From contig CAWHZD010000004.1 of assembly GCA_963833745.1 (NCBI GenBank), forward strand, positions 434,001 through 498,000: 64,000 bases of DNA, written 5' to 3'. Numbering within the stretch: the first letter of the stretch is position 1; every line of letters begins with the position of its first letter. Shown in pieces: positions 43,071 through 51,244 of this stretch. The notes beneath the pieces are model-generated. The model saw only the letters and a list, made by a program, of their open reading frames with translations. It did not search any database and was not told the origin of the DNA. The position numbers and the translations under genes are program-made. This stretch comes from AP-15 sp963833745. GTDB lineage: Bacteria > Pseudomonadota > Alphaproteobacteria > ATCC43930 > CGMCC-115725.

Positions 43071-45818
43071 ATGCGATTTTTGCGAGGCGTCGTCTTAGAG
43101 ATGGCCGCGAGGCTGCCTTTGGCCTCGCTGACGCGGAGATTGTTGCCGCGCGCCCAAACGGACGGGCTCGAACCCTCGGTCTACGGCTTCATTCTGCGCT
43201 ACAGCTGGCGTGAGCAAGTCTACGTCGTCCTGATGACCTTGCTCTCGTTTCCGTTTCTTTATTGGTCGCTCGATCTGCCGAAACAGATCATCAATCGTGC
43301 CATTTCAGGCAAGCATTTCCCCCAATCGTATTTCGGTCTGGAGCTCGATCAAATCCCCTATCTGCTGCTGCTGTGCACGGTTTTTTTTGTTCTGATCCTG
43401 GTCAACGGCTGGTTCAAGCTGCATGTCAACGTCAAGAAGGGGCAGCTCGGCGAGCGTATGCTGCGTCGCTTGCGCTACGAACTCTACGAGCGCGTGCTGC
43501 GCTTTCCGTTGCACCATTTCGATCGCGTTGCCTCGGGCCAGATCGTCGCCATGATCACCGCCGAGCTAGAGCCGGTCGGCGGCTTTGTCGGTGAAGCCTA
43601 TGCGGTGCCGATCTCGCAGGCCGGCACCCTGCTGACGATCCTGTTTTTCATGTTCATGCAGAACCCGGTGCTGGGGGCAGCGGCGTTGGCTTTCTATCCG
43701 CTGCAAGGGTATCTGATCCCGAAGATGCAGCGCGTCATTCGCGCGCTCGGCCGGCTGCGGGTACGTAAAATCAGAGGCCTATCCGACCGCATCGGCGAAA
43801 CCATTGCTGCCCGCGTCGAGATCCGCGTCAATGACGGCGCGCAATACCAGCTTGCCGAAATCGCCCAGCGCCTCGGCGAAATCTATGATCTGCGGCTGGA
43901 AATTTACAATCGAAAGTTCTTTGTGAAATTCTTGAACAATTTAATCGGAAACATGACGCCGTTTTTCTTTTTTGGGATCGGCGGCTATTTCGTCATTAAA
44001 GGCAGCTTGTCGTTCGGCGCGCTGGTGGCGGTGCTTGCCGCCTACAAAGACATGTCGGCACCGTGGAACGAATTGCTCAATTACTACCAGAACCAGCAGG
44101 ATGTCGCGATCAAATACGAGCAGGTCGTCGAGCAGTTCCAGGTTGCCGACATGATCGACCGGCGCCTGCTGCTCGACGTCCCGGAGCGCGTCGAACCATT
44201 TACCGGCGAGGTCGCCGCCGCCAATGTCGATGTCGTCGACGCCGACGGCATCCACCTGCTCGAAGACGTGAACTTCACCTTTCCGATCGGCGCGGATATC
44301 GGCATCGTCGGCCACAGCAACAGCGGCCGGACGACTTTGCCGCAGCTGATGGCGCGGCTCGAGAACCCGACCGACGGCCGGCTGACGATTGGCGGCGCCG
44401 ACATCACGGCGCTGCCGTTCGCCGGTTCCGGCCGCCGCATCGGCTATGTCGGGCCAACGGCCTATCTGTTGTCGGCGAGCGTGCGCGACAATCTGCTGCT
44501 CGGCCTGCGCCACCGCCCCCGCGAGGCGTCCGACGCGGAGCGCGATGACGCAGCCAGGACGGAGCGCGCTCGCCGCCTCGAAGAGGCGCGCCAATCGGCA
44601 AACAGCGAATTCGACATTGCCGCTGACTGGATCGATTACGAGCAGGCAGGCGTCCACGACACGGCGGCGCTGGAGGCTCGCATTGTCGAGGTGCTGCGTC
44701 TCGTCGACCTCGACGATGACATCTACCTTCTCGGATTGCGTGGACGTATCGATCCCGAGCGCCAGCCCGACATTGCCGAGCGCCTTGTCGCGGCGCGTCA
44801 TGTCCTGGCCGAGCGGCTCGCCAAAAGTGAGCAGGCCGGTCTTGTCGAGCGCTTTGCGGCCGATCGCTACATCGTCAATTCGCCGGTCGGCGCCAATTTG
44901 TTGTTCGGCACTCCGATCGGGCCCGATTTCGAAGGCGAGCGGCTCGCCCGCAGCGATTATGTTCTGGGGGTCCTCAGCGGTCTGAAACTGCCGCGCGATT
45001 TGATCGCAATCGGCGAAAAGCTGGCGCGGACGAGCGTCGAATTGTTCTCCGGCATGCAGCCCGAACATCAATTCTTCGAGGAGTTTGGTCTTCTCGGCGC
45101 CGACGAACTGCCGGTTTTTGAGCGCATCCTGGGACGTATCGACAAGGCCGGGATCGACAGCCTGTTGCCGGAGGAGAGAATACGCCTGCTCGGCGTCGGG
45201 TTGAGGCTGATCGTAGCGCGCGACCCGCTGGGTCTGATCGACGAGACATTGCAGAGCCGCATTCTCGAGGCGCGGCGGAAGTTCGCCGAAGGGTTGCCAG
45301 TGGAGCTGCGCGGCTCGGTCGAATTTTTTGATCCCGAGCACTACAACGCCGCCGCCTCGATCCAGGAGAATGTGCTGTTCGGCACGATCCTGCGGGGCGA
45401 GGTCGGCAACCGCGAGCGCGTCAACGCCGCGATGAGCGAGGTATTGGACGAACTCGGTCTGCGCGAAACCCTGATCTCGGTCGGGCTCGACTACCCGGTC
45501 GGTACCGGCGGATTGCGCTTATCGGAGGCTCAGCGCCAAAAAATCGCGATCGCTGTTGCCCTGCTGAAACGGCCCGATCTCGTCGTGTTCAACGACGCCA
45601 CAGCGGTGCTCGACGGCGTCACCGAAACCGCGATCATCGAGCGGCTTAAGCGCGAGCTCGACGGCCGCAGCCTCGTCTGCAGCCTGCACCGCCCCCGCCT
45701 TGCTTCCGCCTTCGACCAAATTCTCGTCATGGATCAGGGTCGGCTCGTGCAACAGGGCCGCTTCGAAGAACTTCAAAGATCCGGCAGCGCGCTGGCACCG
45801 CTGATGGCCGCCGAATAA
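43071..45818 (+). CDS. Large ABC-exporter-like protein with degenerate ATPase motifs, 915 aa
   Basis: N-terminal exporter membrane domain (~40-350, five or six spans; YVVLMTLLSFPFLYWSLDLP is the first). The nucleotide-binding domain starts ~385. Its Walker A reads GHSNSGRTT (Arg for the essential Lys), signature LRLSEAQRQK (for LSGGQ) and Walker B VVFNDATAVLD (Asn-Asp for Asp-Glu). The switch His is kept (CSLHRPR). About 300 extra residues, charged and helical, lie between the Q-loop region (YVGPTAYLL) and the signature. There may be a regulatory or non-hydrolysing role. No partner ABC gene adjoins it. Confidence 0.88.
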   Translation: MRFLRGVVLEMAARLPLASLTRRLLPRAQTDGLEPSVYGFILRYSWREQVYVVLMTLLSFPFLYWSLDLPKQIINRAISGKHFPQSYFGLELDQIPYLLLLCTVFFVLILVNGWFKLHVNVKKGQLGERMLRRLRYELYERVLRFPLHHFDRVASGQIVAMITAELEPVGGFVGEAYAVPISQAGTLLTILFFMFMQNPVLGAAALAFYPLQGYLIPKMQRVIRALGRLRVRKIRGLSDRIGETIAARVEIRVNDGAQYQLAEIAQRLGEIYDLRLEIYNRKFFVKFLNNLIGNMTPFFFFGIGGYFVIKGSLSFGALVAVLAAYKDMSAPWNELLNYYQNQQDVAIKYEQVVEQFQVADMIDRRLLLDVPERVEPFTGEVAAANVDVVDADGIHLLEDVNFTFPIGADIGIVGHSNSGRTTLPQLMARLENPTDGRLTIGGADITALPFAGSGRRIGYVGPTAYLLSASVRDNLLLGLRHRPREASDAERDDAARTERARRLEEARQSANSEFDIAADWIDYEQAGVHDTAALEARIVEVLRLVDLDDDIYLLGLRGRIDPERQPDIAERLVAARHVLAERLAKSEQAGLVERFAADRYIVNSPVGANLLFGTPIGPDFEGERLARSDYVLGVLSGLKLPRDLIAIGEKLARTSVELFSGMQPEHQFFEEFGLLGADELPVFERILGRIDKAGIDSLLPEERIRLLGVGLRLIVARDPLGLIDETLQSRILEARRKFAEGLPVELRGSVEFFDPEHYNAAASIQENVLFGTILRGEVGNRERVNAAMSEVLDELGLRETLISVGLDYPVGTGGLRLSEAQRQKIAIAVALLKRPDLVVFNDATAVLDGVTETAIIERLKRELDGRSLVCSLHRPRLASAFDQILVMDQGRLVQQGRFEELQRSGSALAPLMAAE

Positions 45819-45913
45819 AGCTTACCCGGTCGAGCGCTCGCCGGTGCCGTCGCGGCTCCGAACAAGCTGCCCGGCCGAATCCAGCCTCGGTAGCCGCCAA
45901 GGCACCTGCGGGC

Positions 45914-46708
45914 TCAATGGCGCGAAATCAGCGCCCTCGTGATCGGCAGCGAAAGAGCGTGGGGTACAAATCTCGTGCCCAGCGCCAGGATCTTGTTGGC
46001 AAGACCCGCGATCACCACCGATCGACCCAACTTGCATCCGCGAGAGCCGATGCGCGCCACCGCAGAGGCGCTCATCATCGGGTGCAGCGCATTTGTCGGG
46101 GCGGCCGGTCCGATGGTCCCGGCGGTCTTGAAGAAATTGGTCGCCGTCGCGCCGGGGCACAATGTGGTCACCGTGACGCCGGTGCCGCGCAGTTCGCAGG
46201 CGATCGCTTCGCCAAAGCTCAGCACATAGGCCTTGGTAGCGAAGTAGACCGCCATCCAGGGGCCCGGCTGAAAGCCCGCGGTCGAGGCCACCAGCATCAC
46301 CCTGCCGCGGCCGCGGGCAACCATTCCGGGCAGCAGGAGCCGGGTCAGTTCGGTCAATGCGATGATGTTGACGTGCAACATCTCGCTGATCCGGAACGGG
46401 TCCGACCGGTCGAACCGGCCGGTAGCGCCGAGCCCGGCATTGTTGATCAGCACATCGACGTGCAGCCCGCGGGTTTCGATCGCGTCGACAAGCATAGCCG
46501 CGGCGCCAGGCCTGCTGAGGTCGGCGGCGATGACGACGCTGTTGGCGCCGTGCGCCTCGAGTTCCACAGCGAGCGCCTGCATCGGGGCGAGCGAGCGCGC
46601 GGCGAGCACGAGATCGTGGCCGTCAGCGGCGAATTCACGGGCGAGTTCGGCACCGATGCCGCTCGACGCACCGGTCACCAGAGCGAGGGGGCGGCGGTCA
46701 TCGGTCAT
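45914..46708 (-). CDS. SDR family oxidoreductase, 264 aa
   Basis: Start at ATG 46708 (MTDDRRPLALVTGASSGIGA); the longer ORF to 47167 is unsupported. TGASSGIG cofactor motif, NNAG, catalytic Ser in LVASTAGFQ, and YFATKAY (Tyr/Lys). The hydrophobic C-terminus resembles the DltE/YqjQ-type SDR subgroup (cd05233-like). Substrate unknown. Convergent with the ABC gene. Confidence 0.88.
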   Translation of the reverse strand: MTDDRRPLALVTGASSGIGAELAREFAADGHDLVLAARSLAPMQALAVELEAHGANSVVIAADLSRPGAAAMLVDAIETRGLHVDVLINNAGLGATGRFDRSDPFRISEMLHVNIIALTELTRLLLPGMVARGRGRVMLVASTAGFQPGPWMAVYFATKAYVLSFGEAIACELRGTGVTVTTLCPGATATNFFKTAGTIGPAAPTNALHPMMSASAVARIGSRGCKLGRSVVIAGLANKILALGTRFVPHALSLPITRALISRH

Positions 46709-47246
46709 GACCGATGCAGCACCGCTGCGGCTGTGGCCCCGACGCGTGCGACAATAGAGGTAAGGTTCCCGGCAGACCGGGTGATGCTTATGGGTAGTGC
46801 TGGCTCTGTCACGCTGCGATGCTGATCCCGCTCTGGCCGAGCATGGCAGTTTGCGCCGCGATGCCGATCCTGTACAGGCGGGTTGCGTTTTGCGCCTGCC
46901 GTTCGCGGCGGTGCCCCCCGTTATGATTTGAGTTGCATCGCGCAAATAAGATGGCACGACCGCAACGACCGCGTCGAGGGCTGACGCCGCGCGCTCCAGC
47001 CTGCGGGCGGCGCCGGCGCGCCAGTCGCCCTCGACCAGATGCGCCTCACCGCCGCCGGCCCCTCGCGGCGCCGATTCGGTCCACGCCGGCCCCGCCCAAC
47101 TCTTTGGGCGACGCCGTGATCGTGGATTGCTCCCGCACAGCCGGCCTTGCGAGGTGCGGGGAAGCACGACGGCGCAGCTCCCGTATAATCCCGATACCGA
47201 CGCTGATGAGAAGCCATTGCCGCGGCGGCGCGACGCAGGAGCCCGG
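46709..47246. other. Intergenic region, about 540 bases
   Basis: Overlapping ORFs on both strands are arginine/proline-rich and lack ribosome-binding sites. I see no gene, terminator or repeat to support. A fragment of an old gene cannot be excluded in 46945-47160 on the minus strand. Confidence 0.35.
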
Positions 47247-47333
47247 ATGTATCGTTGGATTTATTGGAGCGGGGTCACCCTTTTCGTCGTGTGGACGGTC
47301 TTTTCCGCTTACAGCGCCTTTAGCGGGCTCTAG
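47247..47333 (+). CDS. 28-residue membrane microprotein
   Basis: ATG preceded by CAGGAG at ideal spacing. Encodes MYRWIYWSGVTLFVVWTVFS, then AYSAFSGL: a single aromatic-rich membrane helix. Such short single-span peptides often accompany membrane complexes; no partner is evident here. Confidence 0.5.
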   Translation: MYRWIYWSGVTLFVVWTVFSAYSAFSGL

Positions 47334-47384
47334 CGCTGAAACGCGGCCACCCGATCAACCGGTTGTTGTCGGGATGTCGGACCC

Positions 47385-47822
47385 TCATGCTTCGGGCGTA
47401 TAGGCGCGACCGGGCGGATAGGTCTGATGCTTTGGCAGATCCGGGTTCATGTAGTCCCAGGGTTGTGCGCTGTCGACAAAGATGTCGGCCTCGGGGTGAA
47501 ACTTACTCGGGTCGTCGAGACTGCCCACCCGCAGCCCGACGATGTCCGGCCGCGACGAGACCCGGATGAACAGCGGGCAGCCGCATTCCGCGCAGAACGC
47601 GCGCGCCACCTCGTTGCCGGCGTCGCTGGTGCTGACATAAAACTTGGGTTCACCCTGCGTGAGGCGAAACCCGGCCGCCGGCACGCGCATCGCCGCGATA
47701 AAGGCGCTGCCGCTCTGATGCTGGCAGTCGCGGCAATGGCACAGCAGCGAAAACAGCGGCTCCCCTGCCGCCTCATAACGCACCCTTCCGCACAGACAGC
47801 CGCCGCTCCTCACCTCGGTCAT
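47385..47822 (-). CDS. GFA family protein (glutathione-dependent formaldehyde-activating fold)
   Basis: 145 residues. Zinc ligands are visible in GGCLCGRVRYE, CHCRDCQ and FCAECGCPLF, the Mss4-like pattern of the GFA family. The family includes an S-hydroxymethylglutathione-forming enzyme, but most members have no tested activity. It follows the cupin gene on the same strand by 12 bases, suggesting one operon with it and the oxygenase. Confidence 0.9.
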   Translation of the reverse strand: MTEVRSGGCLCGRVRYEAAGEPLFSLLCHCRDCQHQSGSAFIAAMRVPAAGFRLTQGEPKFYVSTSDAGNEVARAFCAECGCPLFIRVSSRPDIVGLRVGSLDDPSKFHPEADIFVDSAQPWDYMNPDLPKHQTYPPGRAYTPEA

Positions 47823-47834
47823 CTCCTCTGCTCC

Positions 47835-48392
47835 TCACGCCGCGGCCAGGGCGCGGTTCGCCTCTTCGAACAGGCGCCGGTTGCGCTCGATGTCGTAGCA
47901 CCGCTCGGTCAGGGTCTCTGGGTCCCATTCGCTGCGCGTGACCCCATAGAAATCACCGCCATAGACGTGGATCGCGGCAGTCAGCCGCGGCAGCGGGTTG
48001 GTGACGGTGTGGATGATGTCGCGGCCGAGCGGCTCGACATCGCGCACACCGATGGATCGCGCGCCGGCAGCTTCGATGCGGCCGGTTTCAGCTTCTGGCA
48101 GACGGCGCCAGAAGATGTTGTCCTCACGCCCGGTATAGACGCCAATAACGGCCCACATCAGGTGGTTGTGCGGCAGGACCGTCATCCGCGGCCCCCAGAC
48201 GACGTTCAGGATCGTCAGCGTCTCCGAGCGATAGAGGGGTTCGACCCCGGCGCGCTGCGGCTCGCCGATCCCGGCAAGGACCGCGGCGGGGTCGGACACC
48301 GCACGCGCCACGACTTCGCGGGCGGCGTTGTGCGTCGGATCGCCGGCAATCGCCTCTCGGCAATCCGCGATGAAGCGATCGAGATCGAACAT
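47835..48392 (-). CDS. Cupin / cysteine-dioxygenase-like protein
   Basis: 185 residues. The cupin metal site is seen in PHNHLMWAVIGVYTGRED (His-x-His then Glu) and DIIHTVTNPL (third His), and IHVYGGDFYG closes the barrel. Relatives are annotated as cysteine dioxygenases or predicted metal enzymes of the double-stranded beta-helix class. Same strand as the upstream oxygenase, 23 bases apart. Confidence 0.85.
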   Translation of the reverse strand: MFDLDRFIADCREAIAGDPTHNAAREVVARAVSDPAAVLAGIGEPQRAGVEPLYRSETLTILNVVWGPRMTVLPHNHLMWAVIGVYTGREDNIFWRRLPEAETGRIEAAGARSIGVRDVEPLGRDIIHTVTNPLPRLTAAIHVYGGDFYGVTRSEWDPETLTERCYDIERNRRLFEEANRALAAA

Positions 48393-48415
48393 CTATCGAG
48401 CCTCCTTGTTTTCGG

Positions 48416-49456
48416 CTATTCGGCCGCCAGCGCCGCGGCCTCGGAGCGGTGGCCTTTCTGGTGGAAATAATTCGCGCGATAAAATTCGAGGACGAGATCG
48501 CGATAGACCGCCGGCGGATAATGGGCCGGGTTGCCGGGGCCGGTGCAGGACAGGCATTCGATCACCCGATCCGGGTTCGGGCTGTGGAAATAGGCGATCG
48601 AATAGCGGTCGCATCCTGAATCGTTCAGCACGCCATGCGGGGTCGACAGAAAGCGGTCGTTCGACCAGCGTCGCATGATGTTCCCGAGATTGACCAGGAA
48701 CGTACCCAGAACGACCGGCGGGGCAAACCATTCGCCCGAGGGCAGCCGCACCGCCAGTCCCGGCACCTCGGTGCGCGCCAATGCGGTCATAAAGATGTTG
48801 TCGGTATGCGGCCCCTGGCCAAAGGTGTTGTCTTCGCTCGCTTCCTGCGGGGGGTAGTGCAGAAAGCGCAAGGTGGCATGGCCGTCGTCGTTGAAATACG
48901 GCCCAAAGAAATCAGCCGGCATGCCTAGTGCGACGGCAAACGGCGGCAGCATGCGGTCGCACATCGTGCCGAGCGCCGTGAAATACGCCATCATGTCGGC
49001 GCGCAGGCTGGGCATGTCGGCCGGCCATTGGTTCTGCCCGCGCAACGGCTTGCCGGCGAGGACGTCGGGATGGTCGCGGCCGCGGTCGTGGCTGACGAAA
49101 AAGCTCTCGTTCTGGTTGGGCTTCGTCGCCTTGTGGACGGTCGAGGCGCCTTGCACCGAGGCGTTCAACGGCAGATAGCCGATGTTGTTGTCGTTCAGCC
49201 GCAGCGCCAGCTTTTGTTGGGGCGGCAATGCGAAAAAGCGGCGCGAGGCGGCAAAGGCGCGCTCGACCAGCGCGTCGGGGACGCCGTGGTTCAGCGCGTA
49301 AAAGAACCCGATATTTTCGCAGGCCGATGCAAGCTCGGCGGCCAAGCGTTCGAGCGCCCCCAGTTCGCCGGCGAAATAGGGCCCGTAATCGATGACGGGT
49401 ATGGCCTTTGCCGCAGCCGCACCATCGCGAACCGCCTGTTCCTTGAAGAGGTGCAT
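48416..49456 (-). CDS. Isopenicillin-N-synthase family 2-oxoglutarate/Fe(II) oxygenase
   Basis: 346 residues from ATG 49456 (MHLFKEQAVRDG). Fe ligands are H-x-D in GPHTDNIF and His in STPHGVLN; the Arg/Ser pair in DRYSIAYF binds the co-substrate. N-terminal DIOX_N segment IPVIDYGPYF and GFFYALNHGV. The family includes ethylene-forming enzyme, gibberellin-type and IPNS-like oxygenases; substrate unknown. Probably co-transcribed with the cupin and GFA genes. Confidence 0.9.
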   Translation of the reverse strand: MHLFKEQAVRDGAAAAKAIPVIDYGPYFAGELGALERLAAELASACENIGFFYALNHGVPDALVERAFAASRRFFALPPQQKLALRLNDNNIGYLPLNASVQGASTVHKATKPNQNESFFVSHDRGRDHPDVLAGKPLRGQNQWPADMPSLRADMMAYFTALGTMCDRMLPPFAVALGMPADFFGPYFNDDGHATLRFLHYPPQEASEDNTFGQGPHTDNIFMTALARTEVPGLAVRLPSGEWFAPPVVLGTFLVNLGNIMRRWSNDRFLSTPHGVLNDSGCDRYSIAYFHSPNPDRVIECLSCTGPGNPAHYPPAVYRDLVLEFYRANYFHQKGHRSEAAALAAE

Positions 49457-49687
49457 CCAGCTGGCTCCGCGCTGCGACGCGCGACTATACCGCGCGGCCG
49501 CGGAGCGACGCCAGCGGCAGCGGCAAGAGTAGATCACGCCTTTGCGTGAACATCTCGGAAACCTGCTGGACGGCGCGCAGTGGCGGGTGCGGCGTGGTCC
49601 CGCCGCAAGCTCCGCGATTGCGGGGCCCGGCGTTGCGGACTTAGATGCCACCCATCCGAATAATCGGAGCACAGTTGGAAAACTGAA

Positions 49688-49906
49688 ATGAACGGGGACG
49701 TCGATCGTGGCACTGGAGCCGGCAATTTGACCCTTGCCGATCTGGTAGATGACCCGCTTGTCGGCCTTGTGATGAAGAGCGACGGCGTCGATCGCGCCGG
49801 CATCGAGGCCTTATTCGAATGGATTGCCCAGGCACGCCCAAAAATCGGTATGTGCCGCAACCTTGCCAAGACACGCCGGCACCTTTCGGCCGATCGTCCG
49901 CGATGA
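49688..49906 (+). CDS. Small hypothetical protein, 72 aa
   Basis: Start at ATG (MNGDVDRGTGAGNLTLADLV), then DDPLVGLVMKSDGVDRAGIE, a typical helical pattern of short alphaproteobacterial proteins. No membrane segment or signal. Weak ribosome-binding site (GGAAAACTG). Function unknown. Confidence 0.5.
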   Translation: MNGDVDRGTGAGNLTLADLVDDPLVGLVMKSDGVDRAGIEALFEWIAQARPKIGMCRNLAKTRRHLSADRPR

Positions 49907-50014
49907 AGTCGGCGCTCTACGCAGCGGCGTGCGTCGAACGCCTTCATTCGGCGTCCGGGCTAAGCAGTCGAATAGCCGGCCCGCGGCGACGAGGCGCTTG
50001 CCCCGCCGCAGTGG

Positions 50015-51244
50015 GTGAGCGATATCAGGCCGGCAGACATGCCGACCCTGTTTCTCATCGTCTTTGTCGACCTTGTCGGGTTCGGCCTCGTCATCCCGCT
50101 GCTGCCGTTTTACGCGGTGCGGTTCGGCGCCTCGCCGCAGCAGGTGACCTTGTTGCTGTCGGTCTATTCGCTGATGCAGCTGTTCACTGCGCCGTTGTGG
50201 GGCAGGCTTAGCGACCGGATCGGGCGGCGACCGGTGCTGATGGCCAGCATGGCGGCCTCGGTGCTGGCCTATTTGTGGCTCGGCCGCGCCTCGCAATTGT
50301 GGATGCTGTTCGCAGCGCGCGCGCTCGCCGGGGCCTGCGCCGGCAACATTGCCGCCGCGCAAGCCTACATCGCCGACGTCACTACGCCCGAGAATCGGGC
50401 CAAGGGCATGGGGCTGATCGGCGCCGCCTTCGGCTTGGGTTTCATCTTCGGCCCGGCAGTGGGCGGGTTTCTCGCCGGGAACGACCCGTTGACCGCCAAC
50501 CTCCAAGCCCCGGCATGGCTCGCCGCCGGGCTTTCCTTTCTCGCCCTCGGCGGCGTCCTGTTTCTGCTGCCCGAGAGCCTGATGCCCGACCAGCGCGGAA
50601 GTGCCGCGCGCACCGGTCGCATTGCCGCGATTTTAGGGGTGTTGCACCGCCCGGTTCTGTCGCGGCTGATCCTGGTCTTCTTTCTGGTCATCCTCGCCTT
50701 TGCCGGGATGGAGAGCACCTTTGCCCTATGGGCGATGCGGCAATTCCACTGGGGGCCGGAGCAGGTCGGCTATGTTTTCGCCTATGTCGGCGTGCTCTCG
50801 GCGATCCTGCAGGGCGGACTGATCGGCCGGCTTACCCAGCGTTTCGGCGAGGAGCGCCTGCTGCTGTGCGGTCTCGTATTGATCGGGATCGGGCTTCTGG
50901 TGCTGCCGTTCGCCCGCGATCTGCCGGTCCTCGCGGTTGGCGTCAGCGGGCTGGCGCTCGGCATGGGGCTGACGCAACCGACCCTGAACAGTCTGATTTC
51001 GCGCCGGGCCGGACGCGCCGAGCAGGGCGAGGTGCTTGGCGTATCGCAATCGGTCGGCAGCCTGTCGCGTGTCATCGGCCCGGTCCTGGCCGGGGTCTTG
51101 TTTGCCAATTTGGGCCGCGACAGCCCGTTTGTGTGTGGTGCGGTGCTCGTGGCTGTCGCCTTTCTGCTGGCGCTGAACTTGTTTCGCCGGCTTGGTTCGG
51201 CCGGGCTCACCGAGCCCGAGCCGCCGCTCGGTCCCGCGCGGTGA
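50015..51244 (+). CDS. MFS transporter, TetA/multidrug-efflux type, 409 aa
   Basis: Twelve spans. GTG at 50015 gives MSDIRPADMPTLFLIVFVDL; a second start candidate is the ATG 24 bases later. The loop 2-3 motif GRLSDRIGRRPVLM and the motif C-like GAAFGLGFIFGPAVGG mark the drug:H+ antiporter group. Its stop overlaps the GTG start of the ABC exporter by 4 bases, so both are translated together. Confidence 0.9.
   Translation: MSDIRPADMPTLFLIVFVDLVGFGLVIPLLPFYAVRFGASPQQVTLLLSVYSLMQLFTAPLWGRLSDRIGRRPVLMASMAASVLAYLWLGRASQLWMLFAARALAGACAGNIAAAQAYIADVTTPENRAKGMGLIGAAFGLGFIFGPAVGGFLAGNDPLTANLQAPAWLAAGLSFLALGGVLFLLPESLMPDQRGSAARTGRIAAILGVLHRPVLSRLILVFFLVILAFAGMESTFALWAMRQFHWGPEQVGYVFAYVGVLSAILQGGLIGRLTQRFGEERLLLCGLVLIGIGLLVLPFARDLPVLAVGVSGLALGMGLTQPTLNSLISRRAGRAEQGEVLGVSQSVGSLSRVIGPVLAGVLFANLGRDSPFVCGAVLVAVAFLLALNLFRRLGSAGLTEPEPPLGPAR

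Noticed and set aside
46933..47403. Plus and minus ORFs in the 46.7-47.2 kb gap as genes
   Set aside because: Arg/Pro-rich shadow composition, no ribosome-binding sites and no recognised domain.
48416..49672. Longer start for the isopenicillin-N-synthase-like gene (49672)
   Set aside because: The extra 72 residues are composition-driven with no family match. The ATG at 49456 begins just before the family N-terminus.
50275..51240. In-frame 5' extension of the Atm1-like ABC ORF over 300 codons
   Set aside because: This stretch is antiphase to the intact MFS gene and is arginine-rich. The GTG overlapping the MFS stop begins the conserved exporter.
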